Assembly (NCBI GenBank): GCA_014529385.2
Contig: CM043947.1
Location: forward strand, 117,354,087-117,418,086
Direction: 5' to 3'
Source: Adiantum capillus-veneris
Lineage: Eukaryota; Streptophyta; Polypodiopsida; Polypodiales; Pteridaceae
DNA: 64,000 nucleotides
Below the pieces are notes generated by a model. It searched no databases, was not told the DNA's origin, and saw only the letters and a program-made list of their open reading frames with translations. The first letter of the stretch is position 1, and each line of letters starts with the position of its first letter. Of the stretch, positions 41,952 through 53,837 are shown one piece after another. Position numbers and translations under genes: made by a program.

Positions 41952-44497
41952 AGAAATGAAATGTTATATTAACGTCTTCAAAGGGCCAAAGTGACCTATA
42001 AGACCAATCTATTACAAAATAGTGAATCTAATACCATGTCTGGGTACAAAAGAAAGAACTAGAACAAAGATACTACTACTCCTAGAATCCATCCTCATCT
42101 GCACTCTGGATGTCGAGAGTATAGCTTGAATCCTCTGCTGTAATCTCCGTCGATGCTGTGTAGCCCCTTTCCTCAATTGTGGCCGTCTGGATCTCCGTAG
42201 CTCTAGTGCTCCGTCGATGAGAGTGCCGGTAGTGGTCGAATGAGTGTGGGCCGAGCTCTACAGTGATGGTTGCTCATCTCGCTGTCCCATATCTAGTGAA
42301 AAGAAATATGTAATCTGTCTCTAGGACTGTCTCTCTTTGGCTCTCCCCAGTAAATTGTTTATATCTGTGTAGCTCAAGTAGATATAGCCCAAGACATCTC
42401 TGATCCTCATAAGTCATGACCCTAGAGAAACGACCGAAACCCTCTCTGAATAAGCAGTTGAAATGGCCCCGTATCTCATAGTACACTGTGCAATGACATA
42501 TGTAATGTAGCTCTGTCTCTCGTTGTAGCTAGCATAAGCGGCATATCCTGTTGTTTACTGGTATCCCTCTGAATCAACCAGTCTCAATCTCCAGCTGATG
42601 TGAGGATGTGCATATTTGACCAATGGCACACCCCAAACCATGAGACATGTGTGTGTCTATGTAGCTGGGTCTAATCACAAACCCATCTCCTGTGAGGTGG
42701 AGAAGATGCTCTCTATAGAAAGCCATCTTCGTGCCCAACTTCTCTGGCGGCTCTATCCATGTCCTCCTGGTATCCAGCTGGATCAGGTCCTGACCAATAA
42801 GTCTAGTAATCTCCACCCGTGTAAGAGACATCGAGGGTGCTTGAAGAGAGTACTGGAAAGGGGGCAGCATGTCCATGGTGAAGCCATGCGTCTGAAACCA
42901 TGATGTCATCTGTGCATACCAGCATGAAGTGTCCCTCTAAAGAGCTAACTCTCTGGAAGACTCAAGGGCCAGTCTAGCATGTTTGTCTCTAGTAGTATCC
43001 CACAAGCTGTGTACAAAGGAGACTGATCTGGTAAGCGCCTCAATCTCCATAGGAGGGGCAGCTAGCTCCGCTCGAATGATAGCGTGGGGTACGGAGACCT
43101 TGGCTCTAATCAATCGAGAGATCATAGATACCAACGGCCTCTTCATACATCTCCAACCATCCTGGCCTACAGATGGTTCCCAAGTATCAAAGAGCCATAA
43201 CTTTGTCCGGGGTTCCTAGAACTGAACCTACGAACACATCCTCTCCAAGCCTCCCAATGCCACATAAGCTCTAGTCAGTCCAGTCTCTGCTGCTCTCCCC
43301 AAAGAAAACCTCGGCCCAGTGAAGACAACCCCAAGGTAGGTGTATGCATCTGTATACTCTACAATCTCCTGGCCATATGTGAAAGTTGGTGTTGATCTCC
43401 TGATCCACTGTGGTATGGTGTTAAACACCATAACCTTGGTTTTACCAAGGTTTACAGACAACCCACTATCCTCTGCAAAACCGTGTAATGCATCCAACTG
43501 TCGCTGCATACACTCAGGTGAGTCAGAGATCAACACAATATCATCAGCATATAACAACAATGGGATCCACGTCCCTGTCAGCTGGGCACCTCTATCACCC
43601 TCTCCATCAATGTAATCAGACACCTCATCAACATACATACCAAATACAGTAGGAGAAAATGGGCAACTCTTTCCCCAATGGTAAGGTGAAATACATCGCA
43701 TATCCCCACCGGGGTGCGTACATGTCCCATCATTGATCTGTATAGAGCCACAATCCCCCAAATCAACAAAGTGGGCACACCCATCTCCTGCAGTTTGCGC
43801 ATCAATCGAGCTCTCGGTACCATGTCAAATGCTTTGCGGAAATCCACAAAGCTACAATAAATCCGTCTCCCATGTGACCTACCTCCCCAATGATGGCTCT
43901 GAGTGTCAAAATATGATCAAGAGTGGAGAAACCCCTCCTGAAACCTGCCTATCCCTTCCCGTACACCCTCACCCTCTGCCCAATTACTCAACTGCTGCTC
44001 AAGAATGGATGCATACAACCGTGTTAATGTGTGCCCAACCATAATAGTGCGGTAATTCCTATGCTCTGTAGGATCACCCGCCTTGAAGATAGGCACAATA
44101 GTAGACAACCTCCAAGTCTCAAGTAACCCCTCACACATGGCACGACTGCACAACATTGCAAGAACCTGTATCAGCATATCTCTAGCATGTATAAAGTGCT
44201 CTACTACTAGACCATCATGATCATATGCCTTGCTGGTCCTCATCTTGTCAATGGCTCTCTTTACCATCTCAGTGGTAAAGAAGGTGTGTTGGTAGGTGGG
44301 CATGGCTATGTAGGATCTGAAAGGGGTCCTGTCGAGGAACCATATATAACGATGTCGTATACTGGCCCCACACATCAAGAGAAGTAATCACTGGGGGAGG
44401 GGAATGCTCATGAAAGAATAGCCATGCCTTTCCGGAATCTCTATTCAAGAACAGCTGATACAAGTCTCGCTCCATCTGGGCCAAGTAAGCTCGTTTT
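41952..44497 (-). mobile_element. LINE-B copy 1, 5'-truncated, minus strand
   Basis: The 3' end is at 41952 (plus strand GAAATGAAATGTTATATTAA, complement of the shared LINE-B tail). It extends through the C-terminal domain and RT and stops at about 44497, directly against the 3' tail of copy 2. About 2.5 kb, without endonuclease. Confidence 0.85.
42270..44497 (-). pseudogene. LINE-B copy 1 RT and C-terminal Cys/His domain
   Basis: RT blocks: MVKRAIDKMRTSKAYDHDGL, LSTIVPIFKAGDPTEHRNYR, FVDFRKAFDMVPR, then after a frame change near 43740 CPFSPTVFGMYVDEVSDYI and the active site LLYADDIVLIS (about 43530), GLSVNLGKTKVM and AYTYLGVVF. The C-terminal part has TKMAFYREHLLHLTGDGFVI and, in a shifted frame, a Cys/His motif near YICHCTVYYEIRG and LGLYLLELHRY. 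Broken by several frameshifts and stops. The family is a LINE distinct from LINE-A; I cannot name its clade. Confidence 0.82.
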
Positions 44498-44949
44498 TGA
44501 AAATGATATATTAACTTCAAAAGGCCAAAGTGACCTATGAGACCAAAAAGTTACAAGTGGTGAATCTGATACAATGTCTGAGTACAAAAAAGAGTACAAA
44601 AGAACTAAAAGGGGGTTACTACGAGCTAAGCAACTAAACTAATTGGGGTTGTGTAGGGAGGGGTGAGAGCTGATACAATGAGTGATACAAATCAACAGAG
44701 GTAAGTGGATCAAAGTCAAAGGAGATCCCTCATCGGTCGCTGGCGAATCTCATTAATACCCTCCATGGTCCATACTCTGACTGGGTAACTCGCAGGTCGA
44801 GCTAAAGTGATCTGGATCCTCTGTTGCAACGTCCGTCGATGCTATGAAACCCCTCATGGGCGCCTGGATCTCCCTAGCTCAGTCGCTCAATCAATCAACG
44901 TACCTCTGGCGTGGGTGAGATCTGAACTTTGCTATGACGAATGCTTCTC

Positions 44950-47600
44950 TGGCTACCCAATGGCTGGTGTAAAGAAATCTGTCATCTGCCTCTGAGATTG
45001 GCTCTTCCCTGATGTCCTCAATAAGCTCGCTCTATATCTGCGCAGATCGAGTAAAAACAATCCTAGACATCTCTCGTACTGGTATCTCATGACTCTAGAA
45101 AGTGGTCCAAAACTCTCTCTAAACATGCAATGAAAGTGGCTATGTATCTCATAATACATCGGGCAATGACATATGTAGTGCAGCTCTGTCTTTGGCTCTA
45201 TATGGCATAAGTGACATATCCTGGCCTCTGCTGGTACTCCTCGAAATCTGCCAATCTCGATCCAAAACTGATGCGAGGATGTGCGTATTTGGCCAATAGC
45301 ACACCGTATCCCATGAGATAAGCGTGTATCCATGTATCCGGTCCTAGTCACAAAGCCGTCCTCCGTGAGTTGGAGCAGATGCTCTCTATAGAAAGCCATA
45401 CTCAAGGGCTAGCCGAGAATATATGTCTCTAGGGAGGTTCCATAATCTGTGCATAAAGGAGACTGATCTAGTAAGTACCTCGAGGATGAGGGGAGTGGCA
45501 GCCAGCTCAGCTCGAATAATCTCATGTGGCACTGAAGCCTTAGCCCGAATCTTCTAAAGGCCTCTCCACATATCTCCATCCATCAGTGCTACCAGATTTG
45601 CCATGGTGGTCCATTGAGGGTCCCCGTATCTAAACTCCGTAAAGCATAGTTGAAGCCACTAGAGTGTCAAAAAGCCAGACCTTTGTTTGAGGTTCCTAAA
45701 ACTGAACCTGCGAACACATCCTCCCAAGGCTGCATAAGCTCGGGTCAGTCTAGTCTCTGCTGCTCTCCTTAATGAAAACACCGCTCCAATGAAGACTACC
45801 CAAAGATAGGTGTATGCATCTGTATACTTTATTGTCTCCTAACCATACATAAATGTGGGTGCTGCCTCCTGACCCGCTGCGGTGTGGTGTTAAACACCAT
45901 AACCTTGGTCTTGCCAAGGGACAATCCACTATCATAGGCAAATGTATGTAAAGCATCTAAGTGACGCTACATCCCCTTCAGAGAGTTAGAAATCAAACAC
46001 AATATTATCAGCATACAACAACAGTGGGATCCATGTCCCGTGTGGTGCTAAACACCATAACCTTGGTCTTGCCAAGGGACAATCCACTATCATAGGCAAA
46101 TGTATGTAAAGCATCTAAGTGACGCTACATCCCCTTCAGAGAGTTAGAAATCAACACAATATTATCAGCATACAACAACAGTGGGATCCATGTCCCGTGT
46201 GGTGCTAAACACCATAACCTTGGTCTTGCCAAGGGACAATCCACTATCATAGGCAAATGTATGTAAAGCATCTAAGTGACGCTACATCCCCTTCAGAGAG
46301 TTAGAAATCAACACAATATTATCAGCATACAACAACAGTGAGATCCATGTCCCTGCCAATTGTGGTCTTGTATCACCATCCCTCTCAATGTAGTTAGAAA
46401 CCTCATTGATAGCGGGCAACCTGCTTCACCACGATAGTGGATTGAACCAAATCAGATCTGAAGTGCATACATGCCCCAGTACTGACCTATATAGAGCCAT
46501 GATCCCCCAAATCAACTATGTGTGTACCTCCATCTCCTACAGTCTGCGCATCAGTCTAGCACCAGGCACTATATCGAAAGCTTTGTGGAAATCCACAAAG
46601 CTACAATAGAGCCATCTCCCATGTGGTCTCCCCTCCTCAATAATGGCTCTGAGTGTCAGAAATTAGAATGCGATCAAGAGTAGAGAAACCCCTCCTGAAA
46701 CTTGCCTGTCATGCTGCCCATACACCCTCTTGCTCTACCCATCTACTCAACTGCTGCTCAAGGATGGATGGGTACAATCGTGCCAATGTGTGCAATCATA
46801 ATAGTGCGGTAATTCCCAAGCTCCATAGGGTCCCCTGACTGAAGATAGGTACAATGGTAGACAAACTCCAAGTATCAGGTAGGCCCTCACACATGGCACG
46901 GTTGAACATCGCTTCTAGAAGCTCTACAAGCATATCTCTGACATGTGTAAAATGCTCTGCTACTGGGCCATCATGATCATATGCTCTCCTGGTCCTCATC
47001 CTGTCAATGGCCTTCTTTACCATCTCGGTAGTAAAGAAAGCATGTGTGTATAGGCATGTCTCTCGAGGGTTCCGAAAGAGGTAGCTGCCCTCGAATTTGT
47101 GTAAAGGGATGATGCATACTCACCCCAGACTTCCGTAGAAGTCATGGTTGGAGGGGGAGAGTGTCCATGAAAGAGTCACCATGCCTCGCCTGAAGCCTGG
47201 CTCAAAAATAACTGGTATAAATCCTGCTCTAGTCGAGCTAGAAACACCTACTTCTTCCATCCCACTAAGCGCCAAGAAGCAATCTGTGACTGCCTGTGAG
47301 TGATGACTCTCAGAAGTACCTCCCTCTGAAGCCGGGCTCTAGTCTCTCTACACTCCTCATCATACCAATTGTTCTAGGGTATGGTCCCTAAACGTCGTCT
47401 CTACCCAGTCTCAATGTGTGGGTATGCCTTTGATGCCGCATCTTGCAATGTCTCTGCCAATATATAAGTGAGCTCCTCTAGAGGTTGCCTTGGCTCCTGT
47501 GTGTATAGGCGTCTATAGATCCCATCTATGTATACAGAGTCAATCCCCGATGTGAATGTATATTGAGTTGGTGTTGTTGCCCATGGTATGTGTGTTGCCC
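44950..47600 (-). pseudogene. LINE-B copy 2 RT and C-terminal domain
   Basis: C-terminal domain: FYREHLLQLTEDGFVTRTGY, RICHLCHIEPKTELHYICHC (a Cys-x2-Cys..His-x3-Cys motif) and CLGLFLLDLRRY. RT: MVKKAIDRMRTRRAYDHDGP, GLPDTWSLSTIVPIF. The active-site segment, present three times, reads LLYADNIVLIS, so the second catalytic Asp is Asn in each unit. The segment 47030-47600 is the spacer between endonuclease and RT. Many stops and frameshifts. Confidence 0.8.
45885..46365 (-). repeat. 158-bp tandem triplication of the RT active-site segment
   Basis: Three consecutive units aligned on CCTTGGTCTTGCCAAGGG at 45903, 46061 and 46218 (spacings 158 and 157 bp), nearly identical to each other. Each encodes the YADN-IVLIS active-site region and the following NLGKTKVM-like block. 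LINE-B copies 1 and 3 have a single unit. Confidence 0.92.
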
Positions 47601-48085
47601 TAAACACAGAAGGAGATGGTCATTGTCAAAAGGGCATGATCCACTGCTACACAGATGAGCCGAAGCTCAATTGTGAAGCCCTCGATACAAGAGACAAAAC
47701 TCGGCTGAGCCATAATATAATCCATTGTGCTAGCCCCATGTCTATGTGGAAAACAAGTAAAACTAGCTGCTAGCGGAATCCTCTGAAGGCCATTAAGTAT
47801 GGCCACCCCATGTGCACTACCCATATCCGTCAAGTATCTCCCATACTCCGTAACCTCCACATTCTGTGAGCATCTATCCAGCCCCATATCCCCAGTGTCG
47901 AACTCTCTCAACATCTCCTTTGAGGTATCATAGAAAACCGTCTCATGGTTAGTCCCCCTAGAAGGTGTCCCATTATCTATCCCCATCAACTCCATGAGCT
48001 CCTTCACTTCCTTGTCGATTTGGTCCCGGTCTTTGAGGATGGTTATCCTTACATGCAAAACACGTATGCATCTCTGTTGTTCCTC
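47600..48085 (-). pseudogene. LINE-B copy 2 endonuclease C-terminal part
   Basis: Minus-strand frame 47600-48139 reads EVTEYGRYLTDMGSAHGVAI, LNGLQRIPLAASFTCFPHRH, GASTMDYIMA and VDHALLTMTI. This fits the second half of an apurinic-type endonuclease (the T...G..S.MDYI block and the final (S/V)DHxxL). The N-terminal catalytic residues are absent because the copy begins here. The first part of that open frame, above about 48085, is gypsy sequence read in reverse. Confidence 0.72.
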
Positions 48086-48967
48086 TTCAAGTGTCATGTT
48101 GATGACGGTGTTACATTGTGATGCTTCAGGCGCTTGCATTGGCTCAGTTCTTAATCAAGAAGGCCACGCAATGTCTTATGAAAGTAGACGACTTCGTGAT
48201 GCGGAGCTTCAAGCTTCCATCTATGAGAAGGAACTCATGGTAGTTATTCATACTCTCTCAATTTGGAAGCACTACCTTTTGGGAGCAAATTTTCTAATGA
48301 AGACGGATCATCAAAGCCTTCAGTACTTTCTCTCCCAACGTAAGTTCTTTGAGAAACAAATGCGATGGGCCAATTTCCTCTCCATGTTTCACTTCCAATT
48401 ACTACACACTCTGGAAGCAAGAATGTAGTTGTTGATGCTCTTTCTCGATGGCCCAAGTAAATGCTATAATGAGCATACATCATCAGGAGTTGGAATCTCT
48501 ACCCGAGATGTATCTTGACTCCGACTTCGGTGAAATCTAGCAACAGCTACAAACTGGTACTGAAATTTTTCCCTACACTAAGGATGGTTATCTTTAGTTT
48601 CACCAGACTCTATGTGGCACGACCACTTAGAACAAAGGTGAAGGATGAAGCACATCTTCTCCTTACGCAGGACATAGAGGTATCATGTCCACAAAACAAG
48701 CCTTAGAAAGATACTTTTATTGGCCAACACCATGAGCTGACATAGACAAATACGTCAGAGAATGTGTACCATGCCAAAAAGCTAAGTATGATCGCTATAA
48801 AACTCCTAGCTTACTTCAGCCTCTACCGGTACCTCAGGTACCCTCGCAAAGTATTACCATGGATTTGCCACAAACTCCAAATGGAAATGATGCAAACTAG
48901 ACTATCATATACAGATTCAGTAAACAAGCTCATTTCATTCCAGTAAGAAAGACCATCAAAGCTTATG
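48086..48967 (+). pseudogene. Gypsy-C fragment: RNase H and integrase, plus strand
   Basis: RNase H: HCDASGACIGSVLNQEGHAM, YEKELMVVIHTL, MKTDHQSLQYFLSQ, MRWANFLS. Integrase follows in several frames: zinc-binding region near 48640-48790 (ending YVRECVPCQKAKYDRY), then TMDLPQTPNGND and FSKQAHFIPV. It is cut on the left by LINE-B copy 2 and on the right at 48967 by an LTR. Stops are frequent. Confidence 0.78.
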
Positions 48968-49676
48968 TGATTGGAGGGCACCATGTGCCAACGAAAAAGT
49001 ACAAACAAGACAGCTTTAAACACTTCAAACAACTGAATTGCGAGAGAGTGCATGACACACAAGACGGGGAGCGGTGGAGTTCCACCCCAAGAGAGCACTG
49101 CCTCAAACCTTGACGCCCCTTTCGGTATTTCTTTACATTACTTGAACTCAGTACAACGGCAGCGGCACGTATCTGCACCTTCACGCAGAAGCCTGCCAGA
49201 TAGAGAGCCCTTGCCACATATTTAAGGGCCCTTGTCTTGAAAAGCAATTTACATAAAAAGCTTCAAGCCTAAAAGCATCTGATCCTAGAAAAGCTAGGGC
49301 CAATAGGGATGTCTGTACGTTTTGCCACATCATCAGCTACCAACACAATTCAAAGAAGTCCGTATAACCTACCACATCATCAACACAAATCGTGGGCATC
49401 CATACAATTGCCATGTCATCATGTTTTTAGGCAAGATTTCTGTGTGTGTGTATATTGGTCCTTTATTTATGGCCCCTAGGCACTTCGGCCCCATCAGACG
49501 GGGTCTTAAGAGTTGGTAGGAATTTCTTTGTAGAAATTACCCCAGTCGGCGAAGATCTATAAGTTGGTAAGACTTCTTCTTCCTTTGATGCTTCTCCTTA
49601 GGATTTAGGCCCCTCGGCCGAGATCTCCAAGTCGGCTCAGGTCTTCACTGGCTTGACACGTCAGTAGTTTGTGACA
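48968..49676 (-). repeat. 3' LTR (Gypsy-D type), minus strand
   Basis: Right edge TTTGTGACA followed by a polypurine tract (next entry); left edge TGATTGGAGGGCACC inside Gypsy-C integrase. The first about 130 bp match the LTR at 50569 (GGAGGGCACCACGTGCCAAC and GAGTGCATGACACACAAGAC) but the rest does not. Carries the GACGCCCCTTTCGG motif at 49113-49135 and an internal (TG)n near 49440. Confidence 0.7.
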
Positions 49677-49694
49677 ACCCCCCTTCTTGAAAGG
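49677..49694 (-). other. Polypurine tract next to LTR 48968-49676
   Basis: The minus strand reads CTTTCAAGAAGGGGGGTT before the LTR start TGTCACAAAC. Almost the same tract as in Gypsy-N. Confidence 0.75.
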
Positions 49695-50555
49695 AGAATA
49701 ATCCTCCACAATTCATATATCTGCAAAACAACTCAAGCTAGCACAAACACATCCAAGGGTCATTCGAAGGGATGATCAGTTTTCTCATTCCAAATCGAAG
49801 CTCTTGATATTTCGGCGTAGTAAAATTAGCATCACACCCAGACCGCATTGATCTGTGATGGGTGTCTCGATGTACTAATAATTACATACCCAAGCAATCT
49901 CGCCCAATTAGGAATATTCGGTGGTTGGCACATCACAATGCAACACAAATGCTCACATATGCATGTTACAAGACATAGAAACATAGATTCGTCGATTAAC
50001 ACTCCCTTTGCAAATAACCATCTTCCGGGCCATAAGTTGTTCAACAACTCCCTCATCACTCCTCCCGCAAATAACCTAAAAAGGTTTGGGCCATGAGATA
50101 TAGAGGCCTTTTACAACCAAACGCTCCCCAGACAGCAGCCTGCGTCGCTTGGAGGTGCTGAGAGTAACCACTACTCAAACTTCTTAATGCTCCCCCCGTA
50201 AATAACCATCCAGGTCCGGGGCATGAGTAACAAGAACAATACTCCCTCTGTAAATAACCACAAAGGTCCGGGGCATGAGTAACAAGAACAATACTCCCTC
50301 TGTAAATAACCACAAAGGTCCAGGCCATGAGAAAAAAATAACACTTTTCAAACATTCAAAAGTCCCCCAGCAAATAACCACAAGGGCCCAGGCCATGAGT
50401 ATATGCAAGCAGTCTTAAACAATAATTTCTTCGATACTCCTTTCGGGAGAAAATCACTAATCATTGAAACCATTATTAAAACCACAGTCAAACAAGCCGG
50501 TCCTTTGGCTATTCAATGTAGAACCGGTATGCTTTCAAAAAAGCACACGACTAGA
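49695..50555 (-). mobile_element. Short gypsy interior with tandem repeats, no gene
   Basis: About 0.86 kb between a polypurine tract and a primer site. No gag or pol is recognisable. From about 50185 to 50400 it holds four imperfect repeats of the type CTCCCTCTGTAAATAACCAC and GTCCGGGGCATGAGTAACAA. It could be a small non-autonomous element or a deletion product. Confidence 0.55.
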
Positions 50556-50567
50556 GCTCTGATACCA
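50556..50567 (-). other. Primer binding site (initiator Met tRNA)
   Basis: The minus strand reads TGGTATCAGAGC followed by TCTAG, one base from the LTR at 50569. Confidence 0.88.
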
Positions 50568-50568
50568 C

Positions 50569-51046
50569 CGTAACGGGAGGGCACCACGTGCCAACAAACA
50601 AGACATCTTTAAACTCTTCAAACAACTGAAATGAGAGAGAGTGCATGACACACAAGACAGGGAGTTCCACCCCAAGAGAGCACGGTGCCTTGAAACGCAA
50701 CACACGAGAGGATCTCCCAGTTACATAAACCGCCTATGGGCACACGTCGAACGAACCACCCGACCATAGCCACCATACAAGGACGTAAGAGTGCGCCTAT
50801 AAGACCAAGCGTCCCATACCACCCGGCCTCACCTCCTTGAGGTGACCTCGCGCACTCCTAGCCTCACGGGCTAATCATTGGCACTCTGCCAGTGGGGGGT
50901 CAATGATTACTAATGAGGCCTTGGCCTCCTTTTATAAAATTGATTGGCCACACTAGCCAAGTTCACACTATGTCTGCTCGGACATTGGACACCCATCTCG
51001 ACGGTGTCATAGACTCGATCCACTCTCTTGTAGGCGGGACATAACA
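50569..51046 (-). repeat. LTR shared by two abutting elements
   Basis: 478 bp. Its left side abuts a primer site (as a 5' LTR would) and its right side abuts a polypurine-like tract (minus strand TAAGGGGGGGAGTA at 51047-51060, as a 3' LTR would). A TATA-like TTTTATAAAA lies at about 50929-50938. Only the left 130 bp match the LTR at 48968, so the two have different U3 regions. Confidence 0.7.
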
Positions 51047-51299
51047 TACTCCCCCCCTTAAGAACCATTGATGTCCTCATTAATGTAGTGGGGATATTGA
51101 GCTTTCAAAGCTTTAACTAATTCCCAAAGAAGCAAACTTTTCAAACTCACCCTTCCATATAATTAAGTACTCATCATAAGCACTCCAGCACGAATGAAGC
51201 GTACGGTGATCTAAAACAGCCTCTGGCTCTCGAGGAATAATTCAATTTGGATATCCCATACATTTTCCTCGATAGGCACAACAATGTCAGTTTCACCTA

Positions 51300-52450
51300 A
51301 TTCTTCTTTAAGGCGGCTGACATGAAACACTAGATGTAACTAACATCCGAAGGAAGAGTCAATTTATAGGCAATTTTGCCAATTTTCTTTGTGATCAACG
51401 ATGGACCACAAAATCTAGCTGAAAGCTTATATGCTTTCCAGTTCGCATGGTGTTGGAATCCTTGGGTATCTTCAGATAGACCCATTGTCCCACATCTATA
51501 GTCCTGGGAGATCTCCTTTGATTAGCATAAGTAGTAACTCGATCAAGAGCTGTCCTTATATTATCCTTAGCCAATTCAAGCATATCTCTTGCATATCATA
51601 CAAAGCTTCGCGATCTTGACTTTCTCTAAGCCAATAACAATAAGGAATTTAGGCTCAAATCCATACATCAGCATGAATGGGCTAAATCCAATGGCAAGAT
51701 GCTTGCTACTATTATAGGCAAACTCTAATTGTGGAAGGTACCATTCCCAATCAAACTGCCCATGAGAGACATAAGCCCTCAACATGTCTTCTAATGCCTG
51801 ATTCATCATTTAATTTGTTTGTCGGACTCAGGATGATCAGAGGACAACATACTCACTTCGTCCTAAGATGAGCAAACAAATCTCGCCAAAATCGCCCATG
51901 TATCCCAATCATTGCTCTGGCAAACTATATAGCTTATAAAGCTGATCAACAAATAAAACCGCCAACTCATGGCTTTTACAATCGACTTTGTTGGTATAAA
52001 TCTTACCATTTTTGTGAGTCGATCAACCACAAGCCAAACGGCATCATTGCCATGACTAGTATTTGGCAAACCAACAACAAAATCCATAGAAATACTACTT
52101 GGCATCAAGCATTTCCAATGGATGTAGCAGGCCAGCTTTCGTAAGGGGCTCTGACTTGTTGACCTAACATTGAGTGCATCTCTTCACATAGCTCTCTATG
52201 TAAGAGCACATCCTCGGCCAATAGAAATATCATTTGGCCAACTCTAAAGTTCTCTGGATACCTGGGTGCCTAGCACTAGGAACGTCATGGCATTCAAACG
52301 AAATCTTTTGTTGAACCTCATCAATTTCCAACACGCAAACTTTTCTATTTCTAAACGATAGTCCACCTCTAATGGAGTATTGTCTCTGTCTCATCTCTCC
52401 AACACGACTCACTTGGGCCTCTGGATCACCCAAGCCTCTATGCGAGTCAC
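51300..52450 (-). pseudogene. Gypsy-E integrase
   Basis: Zinc-binding end near 52230-52433 (SFECHDVPSARHPGIQRTLE), core start [19 protein letters not shown] and [13 protein letters not shown] (51950-52100), late core EDMLRAYVSHGQFDWEWYLP, QLEFAYNSSKHLAIGFSPF and MYGF (51600-51800), then RTALDRVTTYANQRRSP and VGQWVYLKIPK before 51395, and KKIGKIAYKL. A stretch containing the second Asp is lost or unreadable near 51820-51870. Multiple frameshifts. Confidence 0.78.
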
Positions 52451-52659
52451 GCCCTACTTCGACCTTGTTCCATATCTTGCCAAAGTGGCTATCGAAACGA
52501 CATAGCCCTTCGGAAGAGAGAGAGAGAGAGAGAGAAATCCGTCAAGATTTCAACAATAGACAAAGAATTCACCTTAGTAATCCGGCGAGTGCGTCCGCAA
52601 CTGAATTGCTGGATCCTTTCCTGTAGTGAATCTCAAAGTCAAATTGTTGCATAAGTTCA

Positions 52660-53830
52660 ACCATCAAGCCTTCCGGTCTCTCAGGTCACCTTGATCACAG
52701 ACATAGGGCAAAGAGTGATGATATGTCCATGCAACAAAGGTAGAGCCGTACAAATAATGCCGCCACTTCCTCAAAGCGTGGACCACAGCGTAAAGCTCTT
52801 TTTCGTACATTGGATAACGCATTTCAACGTCGGAAAGTTTCTTACTTTCAAATGCAACAAGACATCCATCCTGATTTAGCACCGCACCAATCACATAATC
52901 ACTAGCATGCGTTTCAACTACAAATGGCTTGCTAGGACCCACAATATGCATTATTGGCACAGTAGTCACCAAGTGCTTTAGTGTCATCGACACGCTCATT
53001 CGAGACAACCCGGGGATTACCTTTATGGTGAGACCTGAAGTCTTCAGTCCTTCCACCCCTCCTTTAAGAAGTTGTGTAAGCGGAGCAGCAACTCTAGAGT
53101 AATCCTTGATAAGCTTGCAAAAGATCCAATTCTAGACTTTACTCGGCATATATTCTTCAAAATGGCTAATTTCGTACTTTATCCAACTTCTCAGCAAACT
53201 CCGTTGTGAGTAATAATATGACCAAGATAAAGAAGCTCTTTCTTAAAGAATTCGCACTTAGAGGCTTTGGCATAAAGCTTCTCAGTTCTCAGTACTTCGA
53301 GAACGGCACATATATGCGTAAGATAATTGGGAAAACTTCAACTGTAAATCAAGATGTCATTGAGAAATACAACAACGAAGTTGCCGAGAAACGGTCTCAA
53401 CAATTCATTCATCATTTTTTGAAACATAGCAGGAGCATTGGTCAAACCCATTTTAGGAACGTCTTCCAGTTTGATTCGTCTCTAATGATAGCTCGATCAC
53501 AGGTCTATCTTCGTAAAGAAAAATGCTCCATGGAGTCGATCTATGAGATCATCCATACGCTCAAGCGGATGCTTATTCTTGACAGTGAGCTTATTCAACC
53601 CCTTGTAATCCACTCAAAAACGTAGTGTTATCCTTTTTTCGAGAAAGTAACACAGGCACTCCCCACGGAGATTTACTTGGCCAAACAAATCCCCTATCAA
53701 GATAATCTTTCAGCTTTCGCCGAATCTCGTCCTCCTCGGTTTACTAAACCAATAAGGTTGCTTTAAAAAAGGTTAGACTACTGGCCACCACTTCAAAGGC
53801 ATGATCTACTCCTCTTGAAGACAGTAAGTC
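52660..53830 (-). pseudogene. Gypsy-E reverse transcriptase and RNase H
   Basis: RNase H in frame 52664-53056: FVVETHASDYVIGAVLNQDG, MYEKELYAVVHALRKWRHYL and FVAWTYHHSLPYV. The first and third catalytic Asp positions read HAS and TYH instead of DAS and TDH, so it is inactive. RT is more decayed (53100-53790): LKDYLDRGFVWPSKSPWGVP and FFKKELLYLGHII can be read between many stops. Confidence 0.72.
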
Positions 53831-53837
53831 AGAACGT

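Larger units (their letters stand above)
44498..48085 (-). mobile_element. LINE-B copy 2, minus strand, with internal triplication
   Basis: The 3' tail at 44500-44530 (TTAATATATCATTTTC on the minus strand) abuts the 5' truncation of copy 1. It contains the C-terminal domain (44953-45405), RT with a three-fold tandem repeat (45885-46365), the RT N-terminal part and the end of the endonuclease. The 5' end meets gypsy RNase H sequence at about 48085. Confidence 0.82.
51047..53837 (-). mobile_element. Gypsy-E: pol fragment, minus strand
   Basis: From the polypurine tract at 51047 it reads, in element order from right to left, RT, RNase H, integrase and integrase C-terminus. It is cut on the right at about 53838 by LINE-B copy 3, so gag, protease and 5' LTR are missing. 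Confidence 0.8.

Noticed and set aside
53206-53625. 139-codon plus-strand frame
   Set aside because: Shadow of the minus-strand Gypsy-E RT, which shows real RT motifs in the opposite sense.
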